From assembly GCF_045278715.1 (NCBI RefSeq), contig NZ_CP136420.1:2294001-2358000 (forward strand): a stretch of DNA of 64,000 bases, in the 5' to 3' direction. How positions within the stretch are numbered: the stretch's first letter is position 1; every line of letters starts with the position of its first letter. A program made the translations under genes and the position numbers. This document shows positions 26,249 through 33,853 of the stretch, piece by piece. This stretch comes from Neomoorella carbonis (GTDB lineage Bacteria > Bacillota > DSM-521 > Neomoorellales > Neomoorellaceae). The notes under the pieces were generated by a model. It was not told where the DNA came from. It saw nothing but the letters and a program-made list of their open reading frames with translations, and did no database searches.

Positions 26249-27875
26249 ACTTAGCACCCCCTATTTTGCGGAACATGCTGGGTGTGTACCCTTCCTGCTT
26301 TTTAAATACCTGGCCGAAATAACGGGCATCGCGATAGCCGACCCGTTCAGCTATCGCCGCCACCGGCAGGTCGGTGTTTAACAACAATTCTTTGGCTACT
26401 TTAAGGCGTACCCTGGTGAGATAATCAATGAAGTTCTGGCCTTTTATCTGCTTAAAGAGGCGGCTGAAATAGCATGGACTTAAATATACCTGCTGGGCCA
26501 CTTCTTCCAGGGTGAGATCCTGGCTGAAGTTGGCTTCGATAAACTTGCTGGCCCGGTCAATAAGGGTAGAATTGCGTTGTTCCCGGCTGGTTGCCACCTG
26601 ATCTACCAGGTCCATCAGGCGCTCCAGGAGGCGCTGCCGCATAGCCGCCAGGTTATCCAGGTTTAAAAATTCACTGCTGGCGGCCAGGGTGTGATTTGAA
26701 ACAGCCTCCGGGTCGGCTCCGCCTTCCAGGGCGGCATTGGCTGCCAGGGCCGTTAGTTCCAGAAGTTTCATCTTTAACAGGGCCGGGCGTCTTTCCTGTT
26801 CCAGGAGCAGTTTCATTAAAATATTGCTGGCCTGGCGGTAAGCCAGCTCACGATCACCCATGCGGATGGCCTGGGTCAGTTCCTGTTCCTCCTGAACCGT
26901 CAGGGAGCGCCTGGCCCTGGATCTGGTAGCGACGTCGTCGGCATGGATAACCTGGTCGCCGCCATAAAGCAGGCGGAATTCGGCTGCCGCCGCCGCCTCG
27001 GCATAGGAGCGGGCCAGGTCGGTAACTCCTTCAGCCGGGCGGCCAATACCTACCGTCACGGTTACTTCCGTGTCCCGGCGTACCTGGCGGCAGATGGCCT
27101 CGCCCAGCTGGATAGCGGCCCGGCGGTGGTCACATTCCTTCTCCAGGTGACTGAAGGGCAGGAGAACGGCAAATTCGTCCCTGGTAACAGGTGCTACCAG
27201 GGCTCCCGGCCAAGAAGCCGTTGCCTTTTCAATACTTTCCCTGACCCGTTGCTTTAAAAGCTGCCGTTCGATTTCCGAACCTTCCCGGGCCAGGCTGGCA
27301 AAATTATCAATATCCACCAGCAGGGCCAACCGCGGCAGGGAAGTGATCCCCAGGAAAAGGGCGCGGCTCTCGGCCTCAGCTGCCGTTATATTCCCATTAA
27401 TTAGATCCATAATAAAACCCAGGCGGATTTGAGGTTTCATTTTTTCCAGGGCTTCTTTGAGCCGGGCCGTTTCCTGCTGGTGCCGGCGGGCGGCCGCTAT
27501 GTCCCCTGCCAGTTCGTCCAGAAGAGCGAGCATCTCTTCCCCGTCAACAGGTTTTAACAAATATTTTGAAGCGCCTAAAGAAATGGCTTCCCTGGCATAG
27601 TCAAATTCGCCATAGGCGGTGACAAAGATGAGCCTGGCCTCGGGAAGAAAGGCCCGGATCTCCCGCCCGGCAGTAAGACCGTCCATGACGGGCATCTTAA
27701 TGTCCAGGAAGACAATATCCGGCCTTAAAACTGCTGCCAGGTGTACGGCCTCTATGCCGTTACCTGCTTCCGCGGCCACCTGATAATGGGGCCGTTCCCT
27801 GGCCAGTAAAAAACGCATAGCCTGCCGTTCCAGAGGTTCATCATCAACAAGCAGGATCTTGATTTCCGTGGACAA
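26229..27875 (-). CDS. Response regulator with AraC-type DNA-binding domain (YesN-like)
   Basis: A 548-residue regulator. The receiver domain occupies 1-125 with D11-D12, phospho-acceptor D58 (FLDIKMP) and K107 (YLLKPVDGEE). A long middle region resembling a degenerate GGDEF fold (LLVDIDNF, VTVGIGRP) follows, then two AraC helix-turn-helix motifs at ~445-545 (LEEVAQQVYLSPCYFSRLFKQ; VGYRDARYFGQVFKK). It is paired with the corrinoid-domain kinase 32 bp upstream. The start is a TTG with AAAGGAGG 13 nt ahead. Confidence 0.9.
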   Translation of the reverse strand: MSTEIKILLVDDEPLERQAMRFLLARERPHYQVAAEAGNGIEAVHLAAVLRPDIVFLDIKMPVMDGLTAGREIRAFLPEARLIFVTAYGEFDYAREAISLGASKYLLKPVDGEEMLALLDELAGDIAAARRHQQETARLKEALEKMKPQIRLGFIMDLINGNITAAEAESRALFLGITSLPRLALLVDIDNFASLAREGSEIERQLLKQRVRESIEKATASWPGALVAPVTRDEFAVLLPFSHLEKECDHRRAAIQLGEAICRQVRRDTEVTVTVGIGRPAEGVTDLARSYAEAAAAAEFRLLYGGDQVIHADDVATRSRARRSLTVQEEQELTQAIRMGDRELAYRQASNILMKLLLEQERRPALLKMKLLELTALAANAALEGGADPEAVSNHTLAASSEFLNLDNLAAMRQRLLERLMDLVDQVATSREQRNSTLIDRASKFIEANFSQDLTLEEVAQQVYLSPCYFSRLFKQIKGQNFIDYLTRVRLKVAKELLLNTDLPVAAIAERVGYRDARYFGQVFKKQEGYTPSMFRKIGGAKFEGSTG

Positions 27876-27907
27876 AACCGGATATAGCCTCCTTTATAAA
27901 TACTACG

Positions 27908-29728
27908 TTACTCTTTAGTATAGGGAAAAGTAAGCTGAATGCAAGTCCCTTTTCCCGGCGTGCTGTTAACATCCAGGGCGCAGTTGCTGCCAAATTGATG
28001 CTGCAAGCGGCGGTAGACATTGACAATCCCCAGTCCGCTGACCTGGCCCTTGCCGCTACCCCGTACCTGGAGATCAAAAATGGCCTTCTGGACCTCAGGG
28101 GGGATGCCAATGCCGTCGTCCTTTATTTCTATATGCACCTGATCCCCCACCCGTCGGCCGCAAACGATAATCCTCCCGCCCCCCTCCTTGGGCTCCAGAC
28201 CGTGAATGACGGCGTTTTCCACCAGGGGCTGCAGGACCATGCAGGGCACCCGAGCATCCAGGACAGCCTCCTCTATCAGCACCTGACTCCGGACCCGGTC
28301 CGGAAAACGCGTCTCCTGGATAAAGAGGTAGTCGCGCACGGCAGCTACCTCCTCAGCCAGGGTCACCGTTTCTTTGACCTGGTAGAGGCTGTAGCGCATC
28401 AGGCGGGCCAGGGCGCGCACCATTTTTTCGGTAGTTGCCGCCCCCTCAAAGAGGGCCAGGCGGGCGATGGTATTTAAAGAGTTAAACAGGAAATGGGGGT
28501 TGACCTGGGACTGGAGGACTTTAAGTTCGGCATCCTTCAGAGCCTGCTCCAGTTGGTGCTGCCTTTTCAGGAAGTGGATAAAACTTGCGCGCTGCTCTTC
28601 CAGTTCTTTATTGACCAGCAAAACAGCGTTGAGCTGCATGATTTGCCCGGACACAAAGGAAAGGAGTCCGCAGACGGCTTCTAAATCCTTTATACCCAGC
28701 ACCGGTACAGCCGCCTGCAACTGCTCCGGAGCAGGATCACCTTTCAACAGGCAGTGACCGCAGAGGACAGCTCCCACCGTACCGTCTTCACTGGCCAGGG
28801 GATAGGATATTTCCACCAGGCCGGCATGACAGCGGTAAATAAAAGCTTCTTTAAAATTACCCGCCAGGGTGGTAACATCCACGTCTTTGGTCGGGCTGCC
28901 CTGGAGTAAATGGCAATGGCGGGAGCATTCCAGGAATCCTCCCAGGGGGGTCAAAGGATTGCCGGCGGCATCCACCATGACCAGGTGCAGCCCGGTCATG
29001 CGGGTAAAGGCGCGCTGCAGGTCTTCCAGGGAACCTTTCCCAAAAAATAAATCCAGGGTAGCCGGCGCCAGGACCGCCTGGCGTTTCTGGCCGGCGCCGA
29101 TCAGATCCTTGATCAGCTGGACGGCGGTGGCAGCATCGGGCGCGTAGCCATCGGCCCCCATTTTGGCAGCAATAGTCTCATTGAGGGGCGTACCGCCCAC
29201 CACCACTTTAACCTTGCCCCGCCAGCCGGCCTCTTGCAGGGCCTCAATGGTTTCACCCATGGCTTTACGGGTAGAAGAAAGGAGGGCTGACAGGCACAGG
29301 ACGTCCGGACGATATTTAATTACCGCTTCGACAAAGGTACTGGGGGCGACATTGACGCCCAGGTCAATTACTTCAAAACCCGAGGCTTCAAGCATTATCC
29401 CCAATAAATTTTTGCCGATATCATGGATGTCCCCCTGGACGGTACCGATAATGGCCCGCCCCACCGGCTGCACCTGGCCGGCCAGCATGAAGGGCTTGAG
29501 TTCCTTTAAACCGGTGTGCATGGCCCGGGCGGTAATAATCAGGTCAGTGACGTAAATCTCATTGCGTTCAAACCTTTCTCCCACCACATCCATAGCGGCA
29601 ACAAAGCCGTCGGAAATAATCCGGGCCGGTTCTACCCCGGCGGCCAGGGCCTTTTTAACTTCTTCCCGTACCTGGACGGCGTTGCCGTTGATTACAGCCT
29701 GGATTAAATTTTCCAGGGAAAAAGCCAT
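27908..29728 (-). CDS. Corrinoid-binding/PocR sensor histidine kinase
   Basis: A 606-residue fusion. Residues 1-85 are the helical cap of methyltransferase corrinoid proteins and 90-212 a B12-binding domain with intact D100-x-H102-x-x-G105, SALL and VVGGTP motifs. Residues ~225-370 are a PocR domain rich in Cys/His (ECSRHCHL, YRCHAGLVEISYPL, LCGHCLL). A coiled helix leads to a LytS/YesM-type kinase with phospho-acceptor H412 (NPHFLFNSLNT) and an ATPase domain with N-box LVENAVIHG and GLGIVNVYRRL. No membrane segment is visible, so it should be cytoplasmic. It probably reads the state of a bound corrinoid or the methyl supply and signals to the AraC-type regulator. Confidence 0.9.
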   Translation of the reverse strand: MAFSLENLIQAVINGNAVQVREEVKKALAAGVEPARIISDGFVAAMDVVGERFERNEIYVTDLIITARAMHTGLKELKPFMLAGQVQPVGRAIIGTVQGDIHDIGKNLLGIMLEASGFEVIDLGVNVAPSTFVEAVIKYRPDVLCLSALLSSTRKAMGETIEALQEAGWRGKVKVVVGGTPLNETIAAKMGADGYAPDAATAVQLIKDLIGAGQKRQAVLAPATLDLFFGKGSLEDLQRAFTRMTGLHLVMVDAAGNPLTPLGGFLECSRHCHLLQGSPTKDVDVTTLAGNFKEAFIYRCHAGLVEISYPLASEDGTVGAVLCGHCLLKGDPAPEQLQAAVPVLGIKDLEAVCGLLSFVSGQIMQLNAVLLVNKELEEQRASFIHFLKRQHQLEQALKDAELKVLQSQVNPHFLFNSLNTIARLALFEGAATTEKMVRALARLMRYSLYQVKETVTLAEEVAAVRDYLFIQETRFPDRVRSQVLIEEAVLDARVPCMVLQPLVENAVIHGLEPKEGGGRIIVCGRRVGDQVHIEIKDDGIGIPPEVQKAIFDLQVRGSGKGQVSGLGIVNVYRRLQHQFGSNCALDVNSTPGKGTCIQLTFPYTKE

Positions 29729-29748
29729 ATTTTTCCTCCTAATAAAAA

Positions 29749-29782
29749 CGACCGCAGCAGGGAGCCTCCCTGCCTGCGGTCG
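29749..29782 (-). terminator. Intrinsic terminator/attenuator before the sensor kinase gene
   Basis: A long stem (CGACCGCAG 29749-29757 with 29774-29782, continued by CAGGGA 29758-29763 with 29767-29772, one bulged base) followed on the minus strand by TTTTTATT. It sits between the methyltransferase gene and the kinase ribosome site, so only readthrough transcripts express the regulatory genes. Confidence 0.75.
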
Positions 29783-29796
29783 GATTTACTCGCAGC

Positions 29797-30594
29797 TTAA
29801 GCTTTAATTTTCCCCGCGCGAGCGGCGGCAATATATTCCAGGCAATATTCATCCTGCCCAGCCAGGGCTGTAGCCGCTTTCAAAAGACCCATCAGGGGCA
29901 TATCCAGGGGGTCAAGGATAAAGGCATCCATCCCCCGCGTGAGGCACATGACCATAAAGGCCCGGTTTAACAGCCGGCGCTCCGGTAAGCCATAAGAAAC
30001 ATTGGACAGGCCGCAGATAATATGAACTTTGGGATACTTGTCCTTTAATGCCGCCACCGCGTCAAGAGCTTCGACGCCGTACTGGCTGTTAACCCCCAGG
30101 GGCTTGATCAGGGGATCCAGGTAAATATCGTCTTCCGGTATCCCGGCCTCTAAAAGCCCTGGTACCAGCTTGCCGGCTACCCGCAAGCGGTCGGCCACCG
30201 ATTCCGGCATGCCGCCGTCGTCCATGCAGAGGGCAATGACCTTGGCTTTATATTTCTGCACCAGGGGCAAAACTTCCTCCCAGCGCTGCTTCTCCGCAGT
30301 GATAGAATTAATCATGGCCCGGCCTTTATGGGCCGCCAATCCGGCAGCCAGTGCTTCGGCGCTGGGACTATCGATACATAAGGGCACATCAACGACTTCC
30401 TGGACGATATTGACCAGCCAGGTCATCACTTTGTCTTCTTCACCGATGCTTGTCCCGCAGTTGACGTCAATAATGTGGGCGCCGGCCTCAACCTGCTTCC
30501 TGGCCAGATCCTGGATGTATTCCTTATCGCGGTTAGCAATGGCCTGGGCAACAGCCTTACGGCTAGAATTTATTAGCTCACCAACAACCAGCAT
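29797..30594 (-). CDS. Methyltetrahydrofolate:corrinoid methyltransferase (MtvA/AcsE-like)
   Basis: A 265-residue pterin-binding TIM barrel of the dihydropteroate synthase superfamily. It transfers a methyl group between a corrinoid protein and tetrahydrofolate. Typical blocks are VVGELINSSRK at the start, GAHIIDVNCGT near 40, PLCIDSPSAEAL near 78 and DDIYLDPLIKPLG near 157. DHPS itself is excluded by the length and the context next to a corrinoid protein gene 12 bp upstream. It feeds methyl groups into the Wood-Ljungdahl route in acetogens. Confidence 0.88.
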   Translation of the reverse strand: MLVVGELINSSRKAVAQAIANRDKEYIQDLARKQVEAGAHIIDVNCGTSIGEEDKVMTWLVNIVQEVVDVPLCIDSPSAEALAAGLAAHKGRAMINSITAEKQRWEEVLPLVQKYKAKVIALCMDDGGMPESVADRLRVAGKLVPGLLEAGIPEDDIYLDPLIKPLGVNSQYGVEALDAVAALKDKYPKVHIICGLSNVSYGLPERRLLNRAFMVMCLTRGMDAFILDPLDMPLMGLLKAATALAGQDEYCLEYIAAARAGKIKA

Positions 30595-30606
30595 TCCTTG
30601 GCCTCC

Positions 30607-31236
30607 CTACGAAGCCAGCAGCTGGCGGGCAAGATCTACAGCTGAGGCAGCATCGGGAGCATAGCCGTCGGCTCCGATTTCATCGGCAAATTTCTGGGTT
30701 ACCGGAGCGCCGCCGACCATAATCTTAATTTTATCGCGGTAAGCCGCCAGGCCCTCGACAGTTTTCTTCATCTGCATCATGGTGGAGGTCAGCAGGGCCG
30801 AAATACCGACCAGCTGCGGCTTGTGCTCTTCTACCGCCTGGACAAATTTCTCTACCGGCACGTCGATACCCAGGTCAACTACCTTGAAGCCGGCACCTTC
30901 CATCATCATAATGACCAGGTTCTTGCCGATATCGTGGAGGTCGCCCTTAACCGTACCGATGACGAGGGTTCCTTTATCCTCCATGGCGTCGCCGGTAAGC
31001 AGGGGCTTGACCACATCCATACCGGCATGCATGGCCCGGGCCGCCACCAGGACCTCAGGCACGTAAACTTCATTGTTCTTAAACTTGACGCCAATGATAT
31101 TCATGGCTGCAATCAGGCCGTCGTTAATAATGGTGGTGGGAGCGACGCCCTCATCCAGGGCCTTCTGGGTCAGCTCCTTGACCTTGTTGGCGTTGCCGGC
31201 CATCAGGGCTTCTTTGATTTCCTCCAGGACTGCCAC
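30607..31236 (-). CDS. Methyltransferase corrinoid protein (MtvC/MtaC-like)
   Basis: A 209-residue cobalamin shuttle protein. A helical cap (LEEIKEALMAGN...) precedes a B12-binding domain with D99-L-H101-D-I-G104, the SALL and VGGAPV contact motifs and the usual GADGYAPDAASAV end. The methyl group is carried on cobalt between the substrate methyltransferase and the folate methyltransferase. The GTG at 31236 is chosen over an ATG nine codons earlier because AAGGAGG lies 9 nt upstream of it. It is about 45% identical by eye to the N-terminal part of the sensor kinase in the same operon. Confidence 0.88.
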   Translation of the reverse strand: MAVLEEIKEALMAGNANKVKELTQKALDEGVAPTTIINDGLIAAMNIIGVKFKNNEVYVPEVLVAARAMHAGMDVVKPLLTGDAMEDKGTLVIGTVKGDLHDIGKNLVIMMMEGAGFKVVDLGIDVPVEKFVQAVEEHKPQLVGISALLTSTMMQMKKTVEGLAAYRDKIKIMVGGAPVTQKFADEIGADGYAPDAASAVDLARQLLAS

Positions 31237-31278
31237 TTTGCCTTGCCTCCTTAGAATATTCATGTTGGTTCATATTTA

Positions 31279-31307
31279 AGTTTATTTTAAGATTACTTGC
31301 GCTGCAA
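31279..31307 (-). promoter_or_regulatory. Possible SigA promoter of the corrinoid operon
   Basis: On the minus strand TTGCAG (31302-31307), 17 bp and TAAACT (31279-31284), each 4 of 6 to consensus, 40-70 bp before the corrinoid protein start. A weaker sigma-54-like match (TGGCAAGAATTTAGCC) lies just upstream. Confidence 0.3.
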
Positions 31308-31342
31308 GGCTAAATTCTTGCCAAAAGTTTGTTTTCTTGCCC

Positions 31343-31440
31343 TGGGAGAGATTCTTTCTGGAATTGTTGTAATATCTTGCCTTGCCTGCCGCCATATCCT
31401 GCCACCAATCCGGCCCCAACGTCGAACAGGTCTCGATGTC
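31343..31440 (-). pseudogene. Decayed fragment of a fumarase alpha-subunit gene
   Basis: The minus strand of this otherwise gene-free stretch encodes DIETCSTLGPDWWQDMAAGKAR, shown here in two parts as DIETCSTLGPD and WWQDMAAGKAR. It aligns with residues 16-37 of the fumarase alpha protein at 47630-48472 (CIEACSVLGPD, WWQAMAAAQAR). Nucleotide similarity continues to about 31343 but in another frame, so the fragment has indels and no start. It looks like the last trace of a former fumarase copy. Confidence 0.65.
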
Positions 31441-31483
31441 TCTGGTGCTAATCGTTCATCTGGCCTGCCAAGTTAACAATAAA

Positions 31484-31509
31484 AACCGGGAAACCTGAAT
31501 TTCCCGGTT
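31484..31509 (-). terminator. Intrinsic terminator after the DUF35/thiolase operon
   Basis: A perfect 10-bp stem (AACCGGGAAA 31484-31493 with TTTCCCGGTT 31500-31509), 6-nt loop, followed on the minus strand by TTTTTATTG. It lies 28 bp after the DUF35 gene. Confidence 0.85.
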
Positions 31510-31536
31510 GCTTTAGTTTCTAACCTTTAAAGAAAC

Positions 31537-31878
31537 TTATTCGGCTTTCTTGAAAATAAACCCGTAGTAATCCTGCCCAACGCCTTCTTTTACTACACCA
31601 ACAGTGGCTTTCAGCATCATGCCCACGGCCAGGTCTTCACAATAGATCTGGCCGGTGACCCGCAGGCCGTTGGGGAACTCGACAATGCCGAAGGCCAGCC
31701 AGGGCTTCATGTAACCCTCGGGGAGGTTGTAAACGCGGGTATAAGTTAAAAGGGTTACTTCGCCTTCTAATGGTACTTCTTCAAACTGGCGATGGCCGCA
31801 CCGGCGGCAAACGAAATAGGCCGGATGGTGGAGCTTGCCGCAGCTGGTGCACCTATAGGCATACATCTTCGGTTCCAT
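31537..31878 (-). CDS. DUF35 OB-fold zinc-ribbon protein, thiolase partner
   Basis: A 113-residue acyl-CoA-associated protein. The zinc ribbon uses C10, C13, C24 and C27 (CTSC...CRRC) and is followed by an OB fold (VTLLTYTRVYNLPEGY). Such proteins form complexes with thiolase-like enzymes in archaeal HMG-CoA synthesis, PhlACB and benzylsuccinate oxidation, channeling or binding CoA esters. It overlaps nothing but lies 3 bp after the thiolase gene, so the two proteins very likely form a complex. Confidence 0.85.
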   Translation of the reverse strand: MEPKMYAYRCTSCGKLHHPAYFVCRRCGHRQFEEVPLEGEVTLLTYTRVYNLPEGYMKPWLAFGIVEFPNGLRVTGQIYCEDLAVGMMLKATVGVVKEGVGQDYYGFIFKKAE

Positions 31879-31881
31879 GGC

Positions 31882-33075
31882 CTACTCCCCCTCATTGCTC
31901 AAGATTGTAGCCACGACGTTATTGCCAAAGCCGCCAAAGTTCACTGCCAGCCCGTTTTTAGCGCCTGCTACCTGGCGGCCGCCGGCTTCTCCCCGCAGCT
32001 GGCGAACCAGTTCGACAATCTGGGACACACCGGTAGCGCCCACAGGATGGCCCTTGGCCTTCAGGCCACCAGAGGTATTGATGGGGATCCTGCCCCCGAC
32101 TTTGGTATCTCCCCGCCGGACGGCCAGATGTCCCTCACCCTTGGGGAAGAAGCCAACTTCCTCCGAGATAGCGATCTCCAGGATGCTGAAGGCGTCGTGG
32201 AGTTCCGCCACGTCAATATCTTCCGGCTTCAGCCCGGCCATCTGGAAGGCCCGCTGGGCCGCCAGGCGCACGGCCAGCAGGTCAGTCGGCACTTCCCTTT
32301 CAGCAATCACATGGGTGTCCGTGGCCTGGCCGATGCCGGCAATGCGGATAGGCTTCCTGGCAAAACGGTCAGCTACGTCCAGGGCGCAAAGGACCAGGGC
32401 AGCCGCCCCGTCGGACACCGGGCAGACGTCATAGAGTCTGAGGGGCTCGGCAACGTAGGGGTTAATGACACCGGCGTCTTCGTCTTCGGTAATGGCGTAT
32501 AAATCGGGTACCAGATGGATGTGGGCCACCGGGTTGTGCATGGCGTGCTCGTGGTTTTTGACGGCTACCATGGCCAGGTCTTTGGCCGTAACGCCGTATT
32601 TATCCATATAGAGGCGGGTAAACATACCGGCAAAGGCCGGCAGGGTCAGGCCGTACCTGTACTCTGCTTCCGGGTGTAGCATGGTGGCCACAAAATCGGT
32701 AGCCTCCCAGCCGGTGACCACCCGCATCATTTCCCCACCCACAACGAGGGCCACATCGCACATACCGCTGGCAATGGCCATAAAGGCCAGCTTTACCGCT
32801 GAAGCGCCTGAGGCCGGGCCGTTTTCCACTGTTTCCGCCATGGCCGGGCGCAAGTTCAAAGTATCTACCAGGGCTGAAGCCACCCCGCTCTGGCGGTTGA
32901 GCATGCCGGCGCCCATGGTGGCCACCAGGACCTGGTCCACGCCATGGCCGGGTCCAGTCTTAATCCCCGCTTCATCCAGGGCTTCGACGGCAGCAGAGCT
33001 GAGCATATCGAGGAAAGAGCCGTTGGCGCGGCCGAATTTTGTATGGCCCACGCCAACGATACCGACTTGACGCAC
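31882..33075 (-). CDS. Thiolase-fold protein lacking the nucleophilic cysteine
   Basis: A 397-residue protein of the SCP-x/archaeal thiolase type. The region expected to hold the active-site cysteine (NACASGS in relatives) reads ENGPASGAS, with Pro87 at or next to the Cys position. The histidine motifs HDAFSILE near 295 and GHPVGATG near 345 are kept. The usual second cysteine (CxGGG) is replaced by VNFGGFGNN. It therefore cannot form the standard acyl-enzyme and may do decarboxylative or acyl-transfer chemistry with its DUF35 partner, or be structural. GTG start with GGAGG upstream. Confidence 0.82.
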   Translation of the reverse strand: MRQVGIVGVGHTKFGRANGSFLDMLSSAAVEALDEAGIKTGPGHGVDQVLVATMGAGMLNRQSGVASALVDTLNLRPAMAETVENGPASGASAVKLAFMAIASGMCDVALVVGGEMMRVVTGWEATDFVATMLHPEAEYRYGLTLPAFAGMFTRLYMDKYGVTAKDLAMVAVKNHEHAMHNPVAHIHLVPDLYAITEDEDAGVINPYVAEPLRLYDVCPVSDGAAALVLCALDVADRFARKPIRIAGIGQATDTHVIAEREVPTDLLAVRLAAQRAFQMAGLKPEDIDVAELHDAFSILEIAISEEVGFFPKGEGHLAVRRGDTKVGGRIPINTSGGLKAKGHPVGATGVSQIVELVRQLRGEAGGRQVAGAKNGLAVNFGGFGNNVVATILSNEGE

Positions 33076-33109
33076 CGCCTACCGACCTCCTCCACTTTAT
33101 TTACAAAAA

Positions 33110-33757
33110 TTACAGAGAAGGAACGATTAGTTTTTTCGCCGTGGCCAGCATCTCTTCGGGGACCGGGCGGCGGCCGGTGCACTTGGCAGCCTTGTGCTTT
33201 TCCCACAGGGCCTTGGTGAGGACATAGGTGGGCACGCCACCTAGTTCATGCCATTGCTCCGGCCGCGGTTCCAGCTCATACTCAATCATCCAGCGCCGGA
33301 AACCAATGGGGCTCTCTGCCACAATCCAGACTTCTTCCTGGCCCAGGTAATCCAGGTGGTACTCCATTTTGGCCGCAAAGAGCTGGGCACCGATGCGCAA
33401 GCCTCGCTTCAGGGTCATGGTATGATAGGACATGCCAACTTTCTCGTTGAGCATGCGGCCATTGACAATGCCAACAATAACCCCGTTAATAGTGCCGACC
33501 AGGCAGTATTCATCCTTCACCCGGTAGCGGTAAAACCCCAAGAGTTCGGCATACAGGCGGGCGGCGACGATGTCGTAAAAGTCCTTTTCCACGGCAATCA
33601 TGGGCTTGACGGCTTCCAGGACCCGCGGCACGTCTTCCCGGCTGATCTGGTGCACGACCATTTTCTCGCCGGAGGCCAGGGTGATGTATTTTGGGGGGTA
33701 AGGGACCATGGGCGTCTCAGGTGGGCGCAGGGATTGCTCCAGTTTGTCAACTAGCAT
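33110..33757 (-). CDS. GNAT-like acetyltransferase-fold protein
   Basis: A 215-residue protein resembling GCN5-type N-acetyltransferases: VVHQISREDVPRVLEAV start, a central strand YCLVGTINGVIVGIVNG, and a helix-rich RGLRIGAQLFAAKMEYHLDYLG where the CoA loop would be. The Q/R-x-x-G-x-G/A loop is only partly conserved, so activity is uncertain. It heads the thiolase/DUF35 operon with AAGGAGG before the ATG. The role of the trio is unknown. Confidence 0.55.
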   Translation of the reverse strand: MLVDKLEQSLRPPETPMVPYPPKYITLASGEKMVVHQISREDVPRVLEAVKPMIAVEKDFYDIVAARLYAELLGFYRYRVKDEYCLVGTINGVIVGIVNGRMLNEKVGMSYHTMTLKRGLRIGAQLFAAKMEYHLDYLGQEEVWIVAESPIGFRRWMIEYELEPRPEQWHELGGVPTYVLTKALWEKHKAAKCTGRRPVPEEMLATAKKLIVPSL

Positions 33758-33853
33758 GAAACAAAACCTCCTTAATTAATAATGATATTTAAATAATTTC
33801 CCAAACGCCCCAATAATCCTTTGTAAATACTTTATAAACCCGAGCCCCTGCTT

